This document shows, in pieces, positions 53,879 to 62,702 of a stretch of DNA of 64,000 nt. Source of the stretch: a bacterium (lineage in GTDB: Bacteria; Patescibacteria; ABY1; JACQRZ01); contig JAUYIE010000020.1 in assembly GCA_030688365.1 (NCBI GenBank), positions 1-64,000 on the forward strand, in the 5' to 3' direction. Below the pieces are notes generated by a model. It was not told the DNA's origin and searched no databases. It worked only from the letters and a program-made list of their open reading frames with translations. The stretch's first letter is position 1; every line of letters begins with the position of its first letter. The position numbers and the translations under genes are program-made.

Positions 53879-54451
53879 ATGCCAAAATATCGTCCTGTCC
53901 ATATCCGACCTTCATATATACCACTTTTGCTTGCTCTCTTATTCATGGGCGTTTTAGTTGCGGGTTTTGTATATTTTTCCAAAGATCCGGTAAAAGAACA
54001 ACAACAGAGTGTTATCATGGATCGAATTCCAAATGCGAGTACCACGCCCGTATCGGTACAAAAAACCGACGATACAGTGACGATTGAAAAAAAATCGCGT
54101 GAGGAAAAAAATAAGGAATATACGATTTCATTGCAATACCCTTTTTTTATGCGGGGGAAAAATGGTATAGATTCAATAAACATGACCTCTGCGTCATATA
54201 TGGATGGTATGATAAAAAAGTTTAAGGATGATTTTTTTCAAGCAAAAAAAGCAGAAACCAATAATACTGTCATTGGACAGTGGTCGCTTGATATGAAGTA
54301 TCGCGTTTCATACCAATCATCTTCTGTATTTGGTATTGTTTTTTCAATTGAAACACATGAAGGTGAGAAGGCGGTAGAAAAAACTATAAAAAATTTCGTG
54401 ATTGATATTAATGAAAAAAAGATGGTAGCTTTTGATGAAGCCGTTGAGTAA
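53879..54451 (+). CDS. membrane-anchored DUF4163/PdaC-like protein (190 aa)
   Basis: After a basic start, one membrane helix (about residues 13-34) leads to an extracytoplasmic region. The part from about residue 78 (KEYTISLQYPFF ... INMTSASYMDGMIKKFKDDF ... YQSSSVFGIVFSIETHEGE) resembles the DUF4163/PdaC domain found beside deacetylases, but no deacetylase domain is present. Function unknown. Confidence 0.6.
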   Translation: MPKYRPVHIRPSYIPLLLALLFMGVLVAGFVYFSKDPVKEQQQSVIMDRIPNASTTPVSVQKTDDTVTIEKKSREEKNKEYTISLQYPFFMRGKNGIDSINMTSASYMDGMIKKFKDDFFQAKKAETNNTVIGQWSLDMKYRVSYQSSSVFGIVFSIETHEGEKAVEKTIKNFVIDINEKKMVAFDEAVE

Positions 54452-54486
54452 AGTAAAAAATAAGCATATACTATAGGTATATCAAT

Positions 54487-54960
54487 ATGTTTTCACAACG
54501 ATTTCAAAAACCGAATCCTGATGAAATAACCGACCAGAAATGGTGGGGTGATGTGACAAGCGACAATGATGAAAAAAAATCATGGGAGGCACTTGTTGAA
54601 GGTCAACTTATGGTGGATGTATATGATCGGCCTGATGCGATCGTCGTACGATCTCTGATTGCGGGGGTGAACGCTGAAGATTTGGATATTTCGTTAAATG
54701 ATGACATGTTAACACTGCGCGGCATACGTAACGAACATGAAGAAGTCGCTGACGATCAGTTTTATCATCGCGAATGTTATTGGGGCACTTTTTCACGTAC
54801 TATTATTATGCCGACACCCGTACGTCAGGAGAAAATCAAAGCATTTTCTAAAAATGGTGTAGTAGTTATCATTTTACCAAAAGCAACGAGCGCGCAGGGG
54901 GGTATTTCTATTCGTACAGAAGATGAGTTTTTGGAATATGAGCAAGATGACCAAGAATAA
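54487..54960 (+). CDS. Hsp20/alpha-crystallin small heat-shock protein
   Basis: The 157-residue protein has an alpha-crystallin domain (about residues 36-135): VDVYDRPDAIVVRSLIAGVNAEDLDISLNDDMLTLRG and FSRTIIMPTPVRQEKIKAFSKNGVVVIILPKA. It should hold unfolding proteins as an oligomer. The C-terminal IXI motif may be ISI in GGISIRTE. Confidence 0.92.
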   Translation: MFSQRFQKPNPDEITDQKWWGDVTSDNDEKKSWEALVEGQLMVDVYDRPDAIVVRSLIAGVNAEDLDISLNDDMLTLRGIRNEHEEVADDQFYHRECYWGTFSRTIIMPTPVRQEKIKAFSKNGVVVIILPKATSAQGGISIRTEDEFLEYEQDDQE

Positions 54961-54971
54961 AAAGTACTATT

Positions 54972-55003
54972 AAAAAATACCGCCTGTAGCGGTATTTTTT
55001 TGA
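54972..55003. terminator. hsp20 terminator
   Basis: AATACCGC and GCGGTATT pair around CTGTA, flanked by A and T runs. Confidence 0.85.
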
Positions 55004-55019
55004 AGACGTAATAACGGTC

Positions 55020-55119
55020 ATTGATCTCCAGACAAGAAAATGCAATCCTCCCGTATTTCAAGCCGGAGCCGGAAATGAGGAACATTACATCCCCATGCTT
55101 GTCGTGTCTGGAGGTCAAT
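55020..55119. repeat. 100-base rod-like hairpin between convergent genes
   Basis: ATTGATCTCCAGACA (55020-55034) pairs with TGTCTGGAGGTCAAT (55105-55119) over 15 positions with one G:U pair. Inside, CCTC/GAGG and ATTTC/GAAAT (55047-55080) can extend the fold. It could be a small RNA, or a short inverted-repeat element; no SRP signature is present. The remainder of this gap, to 55214, shows nothing else. Confidence 0.45.
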
Positions 55120-55214
55120 AAACACTCTTATGTATCCAGCCACCACTCTATCATAAGATGAGGTATTTGTCAAGAGTTGTTCTCGCTAACAGTGAATCAT
55201 TTTCGTGTTCGCAG

Positions 55215-56210
55215 TCAAACAACCTTATGAATAGGAGTTTTTCCTTGAAAAACAGCAATGATACTTTCCGCGGCAATCGTAGACATCGCGTCCCGGGCTG
55301 TGGCACTCGCTGAAGCAATATGAGGCGTCATGACGACATTTTTTAGTTCCTTAAACTCGTATCGATCATTTGGGTTGCAGTCAATATGTGGTTCACACTC
55401 CAGTACATCCAATGCATATCCTCCTAATTTTTTTGCATATAAAGCGTGGAGTATAGCAGTCTCGTCAACGACTGGCCCACGAGCAGTATTAATAAGTAGC
55501 GCATCGTGTTTCATCAAACGCAGTGTTTTTTTGTTGATGAGGTGTCGTGTACTGGGACAGAGGGGAACGTGAAGTGATATGACATTAGCTGTTTTTAATA
55601 ATTTTTCTTGCGTACAAAAACGCGCTCCGTATTCTTTTTCAAATGTCATATCTCGTTTTCTGTCTGTGTATAGCACGTTCATCCCCATACCTTTGACCGC
55701 CATGTGTACTACCATCTTTCCAATATTGCCAAGTCCGATAACACCCAATGTCAGTGTATTGAGTGATCGTCCGATCATAAGGTTGGCATCCCACCCATGA
55801 TATTTGTTTGCACGCATAAAGGCATCTGCTTCCACGATCCTGCGAGACAATGCAAGAATAAGAGCAAATGTATGTTCGGCAACTGCTTCACTTACTTCTT
55901 TGCACGGCGTGTTGGCAATGATGATAGACTTTTTTTTGGCGGTTTCAATATCAATATTGTCATATCCAACGGCATAGTTTGAAATAACTTTAAGTTGAGG
56001 AGTGGCTGAATTCATGACGTCCTTGTCTATACGATTTGTAAGCAAAGTAATGATGGCATCGTATTGTTTGACCGCTTTAATGAGTGCTGTTTTTGAAATA
56101 TTTATTTCCTTGGGTTGTATTTCCACACGATACCCCTTTTTTTTGAGCATAGTAATTCCAGGACCTGGGATAGGGCGAGTGACAAAAACACGAGGTTTTG
56201 CTAATTTCAT
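55215..56210 (-). CDS. D-2-hydroxyacid dehydrogenase (glyoxylate/hydroxypyruvate reductase type)
   Basis: The 331-residue NAD(P)-dependent enzyme has the Rossmann motif GLGNIGKMV, the catalytic Arg in INTARGPVVDE, Glu near DVLECEPH and His in MTPHIASAS. The N-terminus VFVTRPIPGPGITMLKKKG fits glyoxylate reductase or phosphoglycerate dehydrogenase relatives. No ACT domain is present. It is last in the sugar operon. Confidence 0.88.
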   Translation of the reverse strand: MKLAKPRVFVTRPIPGPGITMLKKKGYRVEIQPKEINISKTALIKAVKQYDAIITLLTNRIDKDVMNSATPQLKVISNYAVGYDNIDIETAKKKSIIIANTPCKEVSEAVAEHTFALILALSRRIVEADAFMRANKYHGWDANLMIGRSLNTLTLGVIGLGNIGKMVVHMAVKGMGMNVLYTDRKRDMTFEKEYGARFCTQEKLLKTANVISLHVPLCPSTRHLINKKTLRLMKHDALLINTARGPVVDETAILHALYAKKLGGYALDVLECEPHIDCNPNDRYEFKELKNVVMTPHIASASATARDAMSTIAAESIIAVFQGKTPIHKVV

Positions 56211-56222
56211 AACAGGGAGAAA

Positions 56223-57161
56223 TTATGATTTACGTGCACTACCAAAGAGTGCGATTTTTTTGGCAACTATGTATGCGACGAGGTCGCGGGATTCGCTTAA
56301 TATGTCGCGCGGGTCATATGCATGCGGTTTGGCTAACAACGCATTACGCATTCCAGCAGTAAACGCGAGTCGTAAATCAGAGTCAATGTTGATTTTGTTG
56401 ATGCCAAGTTTGATCGCTTTTTTTATTGCTGTATCGGATACACCATGTGCCCCTGCTACACGTCCACAATCATGTAGATCAGAACATTTGTGATCAAGCA
56501 TGTCGGTGATACGGTGTGGTATACCACTCGCGCCATGAAGTACGAGAGGAAGGTGAGTATTTTTTTTGATTTCAGAAAGTCGTTTGAAATCAAGGATCGT
56601 TTTATTTTCAAATTTAAACGGCCCATGTGCGGTACCGATAGAGATTGCCAAGATATCAATATCACTATCGTTGACAAATTGTGTTGCTTGGACTGGATCC
56701 GTAAAAAAAGCTTCACGCGCCGCGATATCTATCGTATCTTCCTTACCTTTGATAGCGCCTAGTTCCGCTTCTACCGATATACCTTTCGCATGTGCCCATT
56801 TGACCACTTGTTGTGTTTTTGAAAGATTTTCTTTGTATGGTAATGCCGATCCGTCAAACATGACAGATGTCCACCCCATTGCAATGCATTGTTTTATTGT
56901 TTTGAGATTTTTCCCATGGTCCAAATGCAGAGAGATTGCAATAGGATATTTTTTGGCTGCTGTAGTTACCATTGCGTACAAAAAATCCATACCTGCATAT
57001 TCTATCGCACCTTCCGACGTCTGTATGATAATAGGAGAACGCAATTTTGTGGCAGATTCCATGATACCTTGGAGTACTTCAAGATTGTTGATGTTAAATG
57101 CAGGTACGGCGTAGTGCCCTTTGTATGCTTTTTTTAATAATTGGCCGGATGTGACAAGCAT
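56223..57161 (-). CDS. fba: class II fructose-bisphosphate aldolase
   Basis: The 312-residue zinc aldolase shows the catalytic pair at LHLDHG (D81, H82), zinc and phosphate sites in ISIGTAHGPFK, VLHGASGIP and KINIDSDLR. It cleaves fructose-1,6-bisphosphate, though tagatose-bisphosphate cannot be excluded. It lies 10 bases after the PfkB kinase gene, which could supply the substrate. Confidence 0.92.
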   Translation of the reverse strand: MLVTSGQLLKKAYKGHYAVPAFNINNLEVLQGIMESATKLRSPIIIQTSEGAIEYAGMDFLYAMVTTAAKKYPIAISLHLDHGKNLKTIKQCIAMGWTSVMFDGSALPYKENLSKTQQVVKWAHAKGISVEAELGAIKGKEDTIDIAAREAFFTDPVQATQFVNDSDIDILAISIGTAHGPFKFENKTILDFKRLSEIKKNTHLPLVLHGASGIPHRITDMLDHKCSDLHDCGRVAGAHGVSDTAIKKAIKLGINKINIDSDLRLAFTAGMRNALLAKPHAYDPRDILSESRDLVAYIVAKKIALFGSARKS

Positions 57162-57171
57162 GTGAGTAAGA

Positions 57172-58164
57172 TTATAACTTTATAGCTTTGCATTTACTTT
57201 TTTTGATGCGAGCGAGAAGTGTCTTTTTTGTCATCAGACCTTCTTGTGGTCCGATATGTTCAATAACTGACGCAGCATTTACCGCACCCCAGACTAATGC
57301 ATCGGCGATTGATTTTTCATGACACAGCGCCGCCAAAAATCCAGTAGAAAAACTATCACCCGCACCTGTTTTTTCAAGTACTTTTGCTGGGACATTTTTC
57401 ATATGATATTGTTTCTTGCCATCAGAAGCATACGCACCTTTATCTCCATCGGTGATAACAACAATGTCGGAACCTAACATGCGTAGTTGTACCATACGTT
57501 CTTCCATAGAACCCATCGTACGATCGCCGAGTAATTTTTCTGCTTCTTCTTTATTGACGATAAGTAGGTTTGAACGTTTTAGGATAGGAAGTAAAGATTT
57601 TGTACCTGCTAAGAGTTGATGTGTTCCAGGGTTGAAAGCGAGAAGTGCCCCTGTGTTATCAATGTGGTTTAATAATTGCTTGTGAACAACAGGAAATCCT
57701 TTTCCCATGGAGGTCAAATAAATCCATTTCGCGGTTGATAGTTTTGGAAGGTTGTATTTTCGGGGTTGATGGTATACCAACTCTGTGCGTTCAGTTTTAA
57801 AATTGATCGCGATAGAAAGATTACTTTGGCTCTTTTTTTGTACCAAGAGATATTTAAGTGAAACTTTTTCTCTTTTTACTAACTTTAGAATGTTTTTACC
57901 TATCTCGTCGTCTCCTATAGCACTGTAAAATGCAGCTTTCAGACCTAGCCGTGCCGACCCGACTGCATTGTTGCATGCGTTTCCTCCTATGACGGATTTC
58001 AGGCTCCTAATTGGAATTTTTTCCGCATAATTTAAGCAAAGCCAACAGTTCTCTCCATCAAGATTACAGAGAAGCGATGCGGTGTCTAATTGTACAAAAT
58101 GGTCAAGAGAGGTATCGCCTATGGAAATAATATCATAGACGTATCGGGTCGTTTTTTTAGACAT
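57172..58164 (-). CDS. PfkB-family sugar kinase with cysteine-rich insert
   Basis: The 330-residue kinase has the PfkB signatures GGNACNNAVGSARLGLKAAFYSAIGDDEIG and EKTGAGDSFSTGFLAALCHEK (catalytic Asp). An insert near the start (CNLDGENCWLCLNYAEKI) has three cysteines that might bind a metal. Start at 58164, since earlier residues overlap the upstream gene. With aldolase downstream it may act as a phosphofructokinase. That is inference. Confidence 0.85.
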   Translation of the reverse strand: MSKKTTRYVYDIISIGDTSLDHFVQLDTASLLCNLDGENCWLCLNYAEKIPIRSLKSVIGGNACNNAVGSARLGLKAAFYSAIGDDEIGKNILKLVKREKVSLKYLLVQKKSQSNLSIAINFKTERTELVYHQPRKYNLPKLSTAKWIYLTSMGKGFPVVHKQLLNHIDNTGALLAFNPGTHQLLAGTKSLLPILKRSNLLIVNKEEAEKLLGDRTMGSMEERMVQLRMLGSDIVVITDGDKGAYASDGKKQYHMKNVPAKVLEKTGAGDSFSTGFLAALCHEKSIADALVWGAVNAASVIEHIGPQEGLMTKKTLLARIKKSKCKAIKL

Positions 58165-58207
58165 GGGGTTTTCAACAAATGAATGAGTATACCTGTAGTA
58201 TACCACA

Positions 58208-58540
58208 TTATTGTTTGTCTTTCTTTGATGCAATGGCGACGGCGCGTGTGAGACGCGTCAAGTTTTGATGTATCCGCTCCATACGAGCATAAATACGGAA
58301 AAGAAGATAGAAGATGAGAATAATAGAAAGATAAAATACCGCATCTGCGCCACGTCCAACATGTAAAACTTGAGCTACAATGTTACTGATATTTGGATAC
58401 CATACTGCAAAACCCATTGCTCCCCATAAACTAATCCATACAACAAAAATAGGGAGGGTAAAGTTTTTTTGTCTCAGTTTGCTTATCGCGTTAATGATAA
58501 CGAGTCCCGCAATGATAGAGATGAGAAGTTGTATAGCCAT
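58208..58540 (-). CDS. DUF2304 membrane protein (110 aa)
   Basis: The protein has three hydrophobic helices (about residues 3-18, 28-47 and 65-85) and ends in a basic helix (MERIHQNLTRLTRAVAIASKK). DUF2304 proteins usually sit next to a GT2 polyprenyl-phosphate glycosyltransferase, as here; they probably help it at the membrane. Confidence 0.8.
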   Translation of the reverse strand: MAIQLLISIIAGLVIINAISKLRQKNFTLPIFVVWISLWGAMGFAVWYPNISNIVAQVLHVGRGADAVFYLSIILIFYLLFRIYARMERIHQNLTRLTRAVAIASKKDKQ

Positions 58541-58542
58541 AT

Positions 58543-59271
58543 TTATGAAGAAAGTTTACTCCATATTACACGAGCGGCGATTTTTAGAGCATTGAGTGAA
58601 TTTTGTCCTCGTGCTTGCGCTGCTACCATGATTTCATCATTATATAACGTTGTTACAGGGACTTCCACATATCGCAATTTATGTTTGGCAATTTCATCCA
58701 GGATTTCCGATGCATGGGAGTAGCGATCTTGAACGATTTGGATTTTATCCGCAGCATAGCGATTCATAGCGCGAAAACCATTGTGAGTGTCTGTCAAATT
58801 AAGTCCGGAAATGATATGAGTAAAAAGGATACCGCCTTTCAAAACAAAACGTCTCATAGCAGGTATCTTACTTGAATTGTCTATAAATCGAGACCCCAAA
58901 GCTATATCAGCTCGTCCTTCTAAAATCGGCTTAATCATACTGGGTATCTGACTTGCAAGCATTTGTCCATCAGCATCAAAATGTACGATGATATGCGCGC
59001 CTTGTGCAAGCGCATAATCCATGCCGGTACGTAACGCAGCTCCTTGTCCTCGGTTGATGGGGTGTCTTAGGACATGTGCACCACCCAACGCTGCTTCCTT
59101 ATCGGTACGATCCTTTGAACAGTCGTCCACAACAACAATATTGGGAATATATTGCTTGACTTGTCGCACTGCTTCTCGTACACGCCGTTGTTCATTGTAT
59201 GCCGGAATAACCGCCCATATTGAGGTATAGATCGCCGGTACCTTTGCTTTTCCTGTGGTTTCCTCGCTCAT
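58543..59271 (-). CDS. GT2 glycosyltransferase (polyprenyl-phosphate mannosyltransferase-like)
   Basis: The 242-residue enzyme has AVIPAYNEQRRV, VVDDCSKDRT, QGAALRTGMDYALAQGAHIIVHFDADGQM (DxD) and DTHNGFRAMNR, as in DPM1-like enzymes. It heads the leftward operon GT2-DUF2304-PfkB-aldolase-dehydrogenase. It probably loads a sugar on a lipid carrier. Confidence 0.88.
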   Translation of the reverse strand: MSEETTGKAKVPAIYTSIWAVIPAYNEQRRVREAVRQVKQYIPNIVVVDDCSKDRTDKEAALGGAHVLRHPINRGQGAALRTGMDYALAQGAHIIVHFDADGQMLASQIPSMIKPILEGRADIALGSRFIDNSSKIPAMRRFVLKGGILFTHIISGLNLTDTHNGFRAMNRYAADKIQIVQDRYSHASEILDEIAKHKLRYVEVPVTTLYNDEIMVAAQARGQNSLNALKIAARVIWSKLSS

Positions 59272-59394
59272 ATAGATATTTTGAGGGTTTTCTAAGTACC
59301 CCTATCCTATCAGTATATCGCTAATTTTGGCAAGAGAGATGAAATTATAGGGATTTTATGGTAAGGTACATCCACTATTATTTTTTATCTTTAT

Positions 59395-60213
59395 ATGTCT
59401 TCTACTATCGGGATTATTGGACACGGTTTTGTTGGTAAGGCGCAAGAGTTTCTGTTTAAAACAAAGGATCTTCCTATTTTGTATCATGACAAATTTTTGG
59501 AGAGTATGACACTAGAAGAGGTAGTACAAGAGACAGATTATATATTTGTGTGTGTACCGACACCATACAAGGATGACGCGATTGATTTGACTATCATAGA
59601 TGAGGTGATCGGGCAGATTGCCCCCTTGGCAGCAAATACAAAAAAGATAGTTATTATAAAATCTACTGTGATTCCTGGTACGACAAGTACATATAAAAAA
59701 AAATATCCTGATTGTCATTTCGCGATGAGCCCAGAATTTTTACGAGAAAAACATTATGAGGAAGATGTCATGAACCCCGATCGTATTGTTGTGGGAAGTG
59801 ATGAAAAGGACATTGCCACACGCGTTGTTGATCTGTATAAGATGGCGCTACCAGATGCGCACTACTTTGAATCAGATGCGACGTCGGCAGAAATGGTGAA
59901 ATATATGTCAAATTGTTTTCTTGCGACAAAAGTGATATTTGCCAATGAGATGTTTGACTTGTGTGAGGTGTTGAACGTGGATTATGATACGGTGAAAGTA
60001 ATGGTATCGGCGGATACACGCATCGGCGGATATATGGATGTGACCGAATGGCGCGGTTTTGGTGATAAATGTTTCCCCAAAGACATGATCGCACTTCGTG
60101 CATTGTTTAAAAAAATGGGAGTAAATGATGATCTTTTAAAAACCGTGTGGGAAAAAAATCTGCGTATCCGCAAAGTAAGAAATTGGGAGGATATTCCCTT
60201 TGTGAAGGGATAA
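59395..60213 (+). CDS. short UDP-sugar dehydrogenase-like protein (272 aa)
   Basis: The protein has the UDP-glucose/GDP-mannose dehydrogenase N-terminal Rossmann domain (IGIIGHGFVGKA, FVCVPTP) and central domain with the catalytic cysteine in GFGDKCFPKDM. The usual third, UDP-binding domain (another 100-150 residues) is absent. It may be a truncated but folded two-domain enzyme. Confidence 0.8.
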   Translation: MSSTIGIIGHGFVGKAQEFLFKTKDLPILYHDKFLESMTLEEVVQETDYIFVCVPTPYKDDAIDLTIIDEVIGQIAPLAANTKKIVIIKSTVIPGTTSTYKKKYPDCHFAMSPEFLREKHYEEDVMNPDRIVVGSDEKDIATRVVDLYKMALPDAHYFESDATSAEMVKYMSNCFLATKVIFANEMFDLCEVLNVDYDTVKVMVSADTRIGGYMDVTEWRGFGDKCFPKDMIALRALFKKMGVNDDLLKTVWEKNLRIRKVRNWEDIPFVKG

Positions 60214-60234
60214 CCTTTACTCTTCAAAAATTTT

Positions 60235-60708
60235 CTATTCAAAAAAACTGTGCAAGAAATCGTGTTTGCGTAGAAAGGGGAGTTTTGTAAACCAACTATC
60301 CAGACCCCATGTTTGACCCGCGTTCATTGTCAATAGCGCGAGAAGCCCTGTGGCGTATATGATGTGATCGTCCACGATCAATGAATGAGCATCAGGATGT
60401 AACATACCCAGTGGAAGCCAATATAAAATCATCAAAAGAACACCCAATGCACTGGATAATCGAACACATACACCAAGAATAAGTGAAACACCCAAGAGTG
60501 TGAGCCCCCAAATATTGATGAAGTTTACAGTCGGAAGTATATCTGGACTTGCAAGCCAATGAAAAAAAATGGGTAGTGTTTTGGCGGAGGCGAGATACCC
60601 AGCAGCTGAAAATTTTGGGTTAAGCAAATGAGTAACGCCTGCGTATAAAAACATCCAACCCATGGCGAGGCGAAAAAGGACGAGTGAAATTTTTTGAAAC
60701 AGTGTCAT
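60235..60708 (-). CDS. DoxX-family membrane protein (157 aa)
   Basis: Four hydrophobic segments and the start LFRLAMGWMFLYAGVTHLLNPKF fit DoxX/DoxD-type proteins. Some of this family pass electrons from thiol or sulfur donors to quinones. It lies just after a type II NADH dehydrogenase gene in the same direction, which supports a redox role at the membrane. Confidence 0.8.
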   Translation of the reverse strand: MTLFQKISLVLFRLAMGWMFLYAGVTHLLNPKFSAAGYLASAKTLPIFFHWLASPDILPTVNFINIWGLTLLGVSLILGVCVRLSSALGVLLMILYWLPLGMLHPDAHSLIVDDHIIYATGLLALLTMNAGQTWGLDSWFTKLPFLRKHDFLHSFFE

Positions 60709-60751
60709 ACGAAAATGATAAATGGTTAGATGTGTGAATGATCATTTTTTG

Positions 60752-61972
60752 CTACTCTGGTGGAGAACATATTTCACAGTATTCACAGAGTTTGACATCT
60801 TTTCTGAAGGCACGCATCGCTTTTAAGGGTGGGAGGATAGAGAAAAAATATCGCATGTCCGCCAGCCGGCGTAATGTCCATCCGATTGTACCGTAAAATG
60901 CAAGAGGCCCCATCAGTGTGACAGCCCATCCCTGGCCGACCGGCAATGAGTAATAAGGACGCTTGGCTTTATAGGATTCTTTTTTTGTGCGGGTGAGTGT
61001 ATGTTCAATATTGTGGGCGGTCAATATCCCGTCATAGATTGCTGTTTGTGCCATGCCGACATACTGTGTCGCGGCACCATCACCAAGAATAAAAACACCG
61101 GGAAATTTTTTGGCTTGTAAGTATGTATCAACCATCACTCTCCCTTGTTTATTAAACGTGAGATCTTTGATGGCTTGATAGAGGGTGTTTGGTTTTGTCC
61201 CCGCCGTCCAGATCACCGTACGTGTTTTTATCGCAGATTCTTGCATGAAGAGTTGTTCAATGTTTTCTTTTACCATACGATGTTCGGTTATTATATTGAT
61301 TCCCAACACACGTAGACGTTGTGCCACGCGCGCAGACACAGACGCAGGAAAGGCGGGAAGGATGCGCGGTGCACCTTCTATCAAATCTATACTGATCAAA
61401 GATGTTGGAATATGATGTTGTAGCGCAAGTTTTTTTGTATACAATGCTAGTTCTCCCGCCAACTCAACACCACTTGCTCCACCACCGGCAATCACAAAAT
61501 GCAACCGACATGTTTTCTCTTTTTTTGTCGCATGATGTGTCTGACAATATTTAAACATCTCATGTAAATGTTTTTTTAGACGCAGAGCCTGTTCAAATGT
61601 AGTAAATCCAAAAGAAAACTTTTCAATGCCGGGAATATGAAAATATGCAGGCTCGGATCCTAACGCAATGACGAGAAAATCGCTGTCATAATGTTTCCCA
61701 TTGAGTCCTGTCGCTCTTTTTTTACGAATATCAATAGCAGTGATCGTATCTATGACAATATTTAATTTTTTGTTGGGAAATATTTCACTTAGTGGCACGC
61801 ATGCTTCAAGTGGAGATTGTCCGGTAACGATGCGATAGAGGGCAGGTTGATATTCAAGATGTAGATTTTTTGAAATCAAAGTAATGTCTAATTTACAATC
61901 ACGGAGTTTTTGTAATTCTTGTGCAACGGCGATACCGCCAAATCCACCGCCAATAATTAAAACTTTTTTCAT
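60752..61972 (-). CDS. type II NADH dehydrogenase-like FAD oxidoreductase (NDH-2)
   Basis: The 406-residue protein has an N-terminal FAD site (VLIIGGGFGGIAVAQEL), an NADH site (VIAGGGASGVELAGELA near residue 165) and a late FAD motif (VFILGDGAA). The C-terminus is amphipathic (MRYFFSILPPLKAMRAFRK), suiting membrane binding, and ends in CEYCEIC. It should pass electrons from NADH to quinone without pumping. Start at 61972 (ATG). Confidence 0.88.
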   Translation of the reverse strand: MKKVLIIGGGFGGIAVAQELQKLRDCKLDITLISKNLHLEYQPALYRIVTGQSPLEACVPLSEIFPNKKLNIVIDTITAIDIRKKRATGLNGKHYDSDFLVIALGSEPAYFHIPGIEKFSFGFTTFEQALRLKKHLHEMFKYCQTHHATKKEKTCRLHFVIAGGGASGVELAGELALYTKKLALQHHIPTSLISIDLIEGAPRILPAFPASVSARVAQRLRVLGINIITEHRMVKENIEQLFMQESAIKTRTVIWTAGTKPNTLYQAIKDLTFNKQGRVMVDTYLQAKKFPGVFILGDGAATQYVGMAQTAIYDGILTAHNIEHTLTRTKKESYKAKRPYYSLPVGQGWAVTLMGPLAFYGTIGWTLRRLADMRYFFSILPPLKAMRAFRKDVKLCEYCEICSPPE

Positions 61973-62079
61973 ATGAAACAATTATATCAAATATATGATA
62001 TAGTTTATACTGGATTGTAAAAAATATATCTGGAATTAACAGAGGATTATATATACTTTAATATACAAAATAAAATATT

Positions 62080-62265
62080 ATGAAGGAATTTGCTTTTACC
62101 TTTGATGTGATTGGTCACGGAAGAGCACCAACGCTTGTTGCGGCATATCTTATAAAAAAAGGTAAACGTGCGGTGAACGCTGAACGTTTTATAAAATTGA
62201 AATGCCAGTCTATACATTTAAATAATGCGCAACAAAAAACACTAGAGGATTTTAGTAAAAAATGA
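62080..62265 (+). CDS. small hypothetical protein (61 aa)
   Basis: I do not recognise it. The ATG begins MKEFAFTFDVIGHG, followed by a basic, Ala-rich helix (VAAYLIKKGKRAVNAERFIKLK). It is soluble. It may form a unit with the frameshifted membrane gene 14 bases downstream. Confidence 0.5.
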   Translation: MKEFAFTFDVIGHGRAPTLVAAYLIKKGKRAVNAERFIKLKCQSIHLNNAQQKTLEDFSKK

Positions 62266-62278
62266 TCGCTATCTGCGT

Positions 62279-62546
62279 ATGAAAATTCATGTTAAAGAAA
62301 CATTTAAGATAGTTTCAGTTCCTGTTGTAATTGCGTCGCTCTATTGTTTGTCTCTCGTGATCCTTGTTCTTTTTGGATTAAGTACTGTCGCAAGGGATTT
62401 GTACATTATTAGATGAAGCAAAAAAACGTCGTCATGAAATTTTGAATCTTGTTGTGGTATTCCTTAGTGTAGCTATCATCGGCTATATAATCTGGCTGTA
62501 TGTGATTGTTGAATATACAGGGAAGTGGTTGTATATTTGGGAGTAA
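62279..62546 (+). pseudogene. frameshifted two-helix membrane protein
   Basis: The frame from ATG at 62279 encodes 45 residues with one hydrophobic segment and stops at 62416. A second frame, open just before it, continues LLDEAKKRRHEILNLVVV through another helix to a stop at 62544-62546, but has no start codon. A single shift near 62395-62405 would fuse both into about 89 residues. Confidence 0.5.
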
Positions 62547-62551
62547 AATTT

Positions 62552-62626
62552 TGGAGCGGGTAAGGGGAATCGGACCCCTATCTCGACCTTGGCAAGGTCA
62601 TATAATAACCATTATACGATACCCGC
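62552..62626 (-). tRNA. tRNA-Gly (GCC)
   Basis: A 75-base cloverleaf with encoded CCA. The loop TTGCCAA gives anticodon GCC and the discriminator base is T. Confidence 0.96.
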
Positions 62627-62647
62627 GTATGGTATTGCCGTACAGAA

Positions 62648-62676
62648 ACTCTATCAATATGACAGCCAATCGTCAA
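62648..62676 (-). promoter_or_regulatory. promoter of tRNA-Gly
   Basis: Read leftward: TTGACG (62671-62676), 17 bp, TAGAGT (62648-62653). Confidence 0.5.
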
Positions 62677-62702
62677 GAGAAACAATGCGCGCGTGATGTG
62701 TA

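Noticed and set aside
55020..55119. SRP (4.5S) RNA
   Set aside because: The conserved GGAAG/AGCAG apical motif of SRP RNA is absent.
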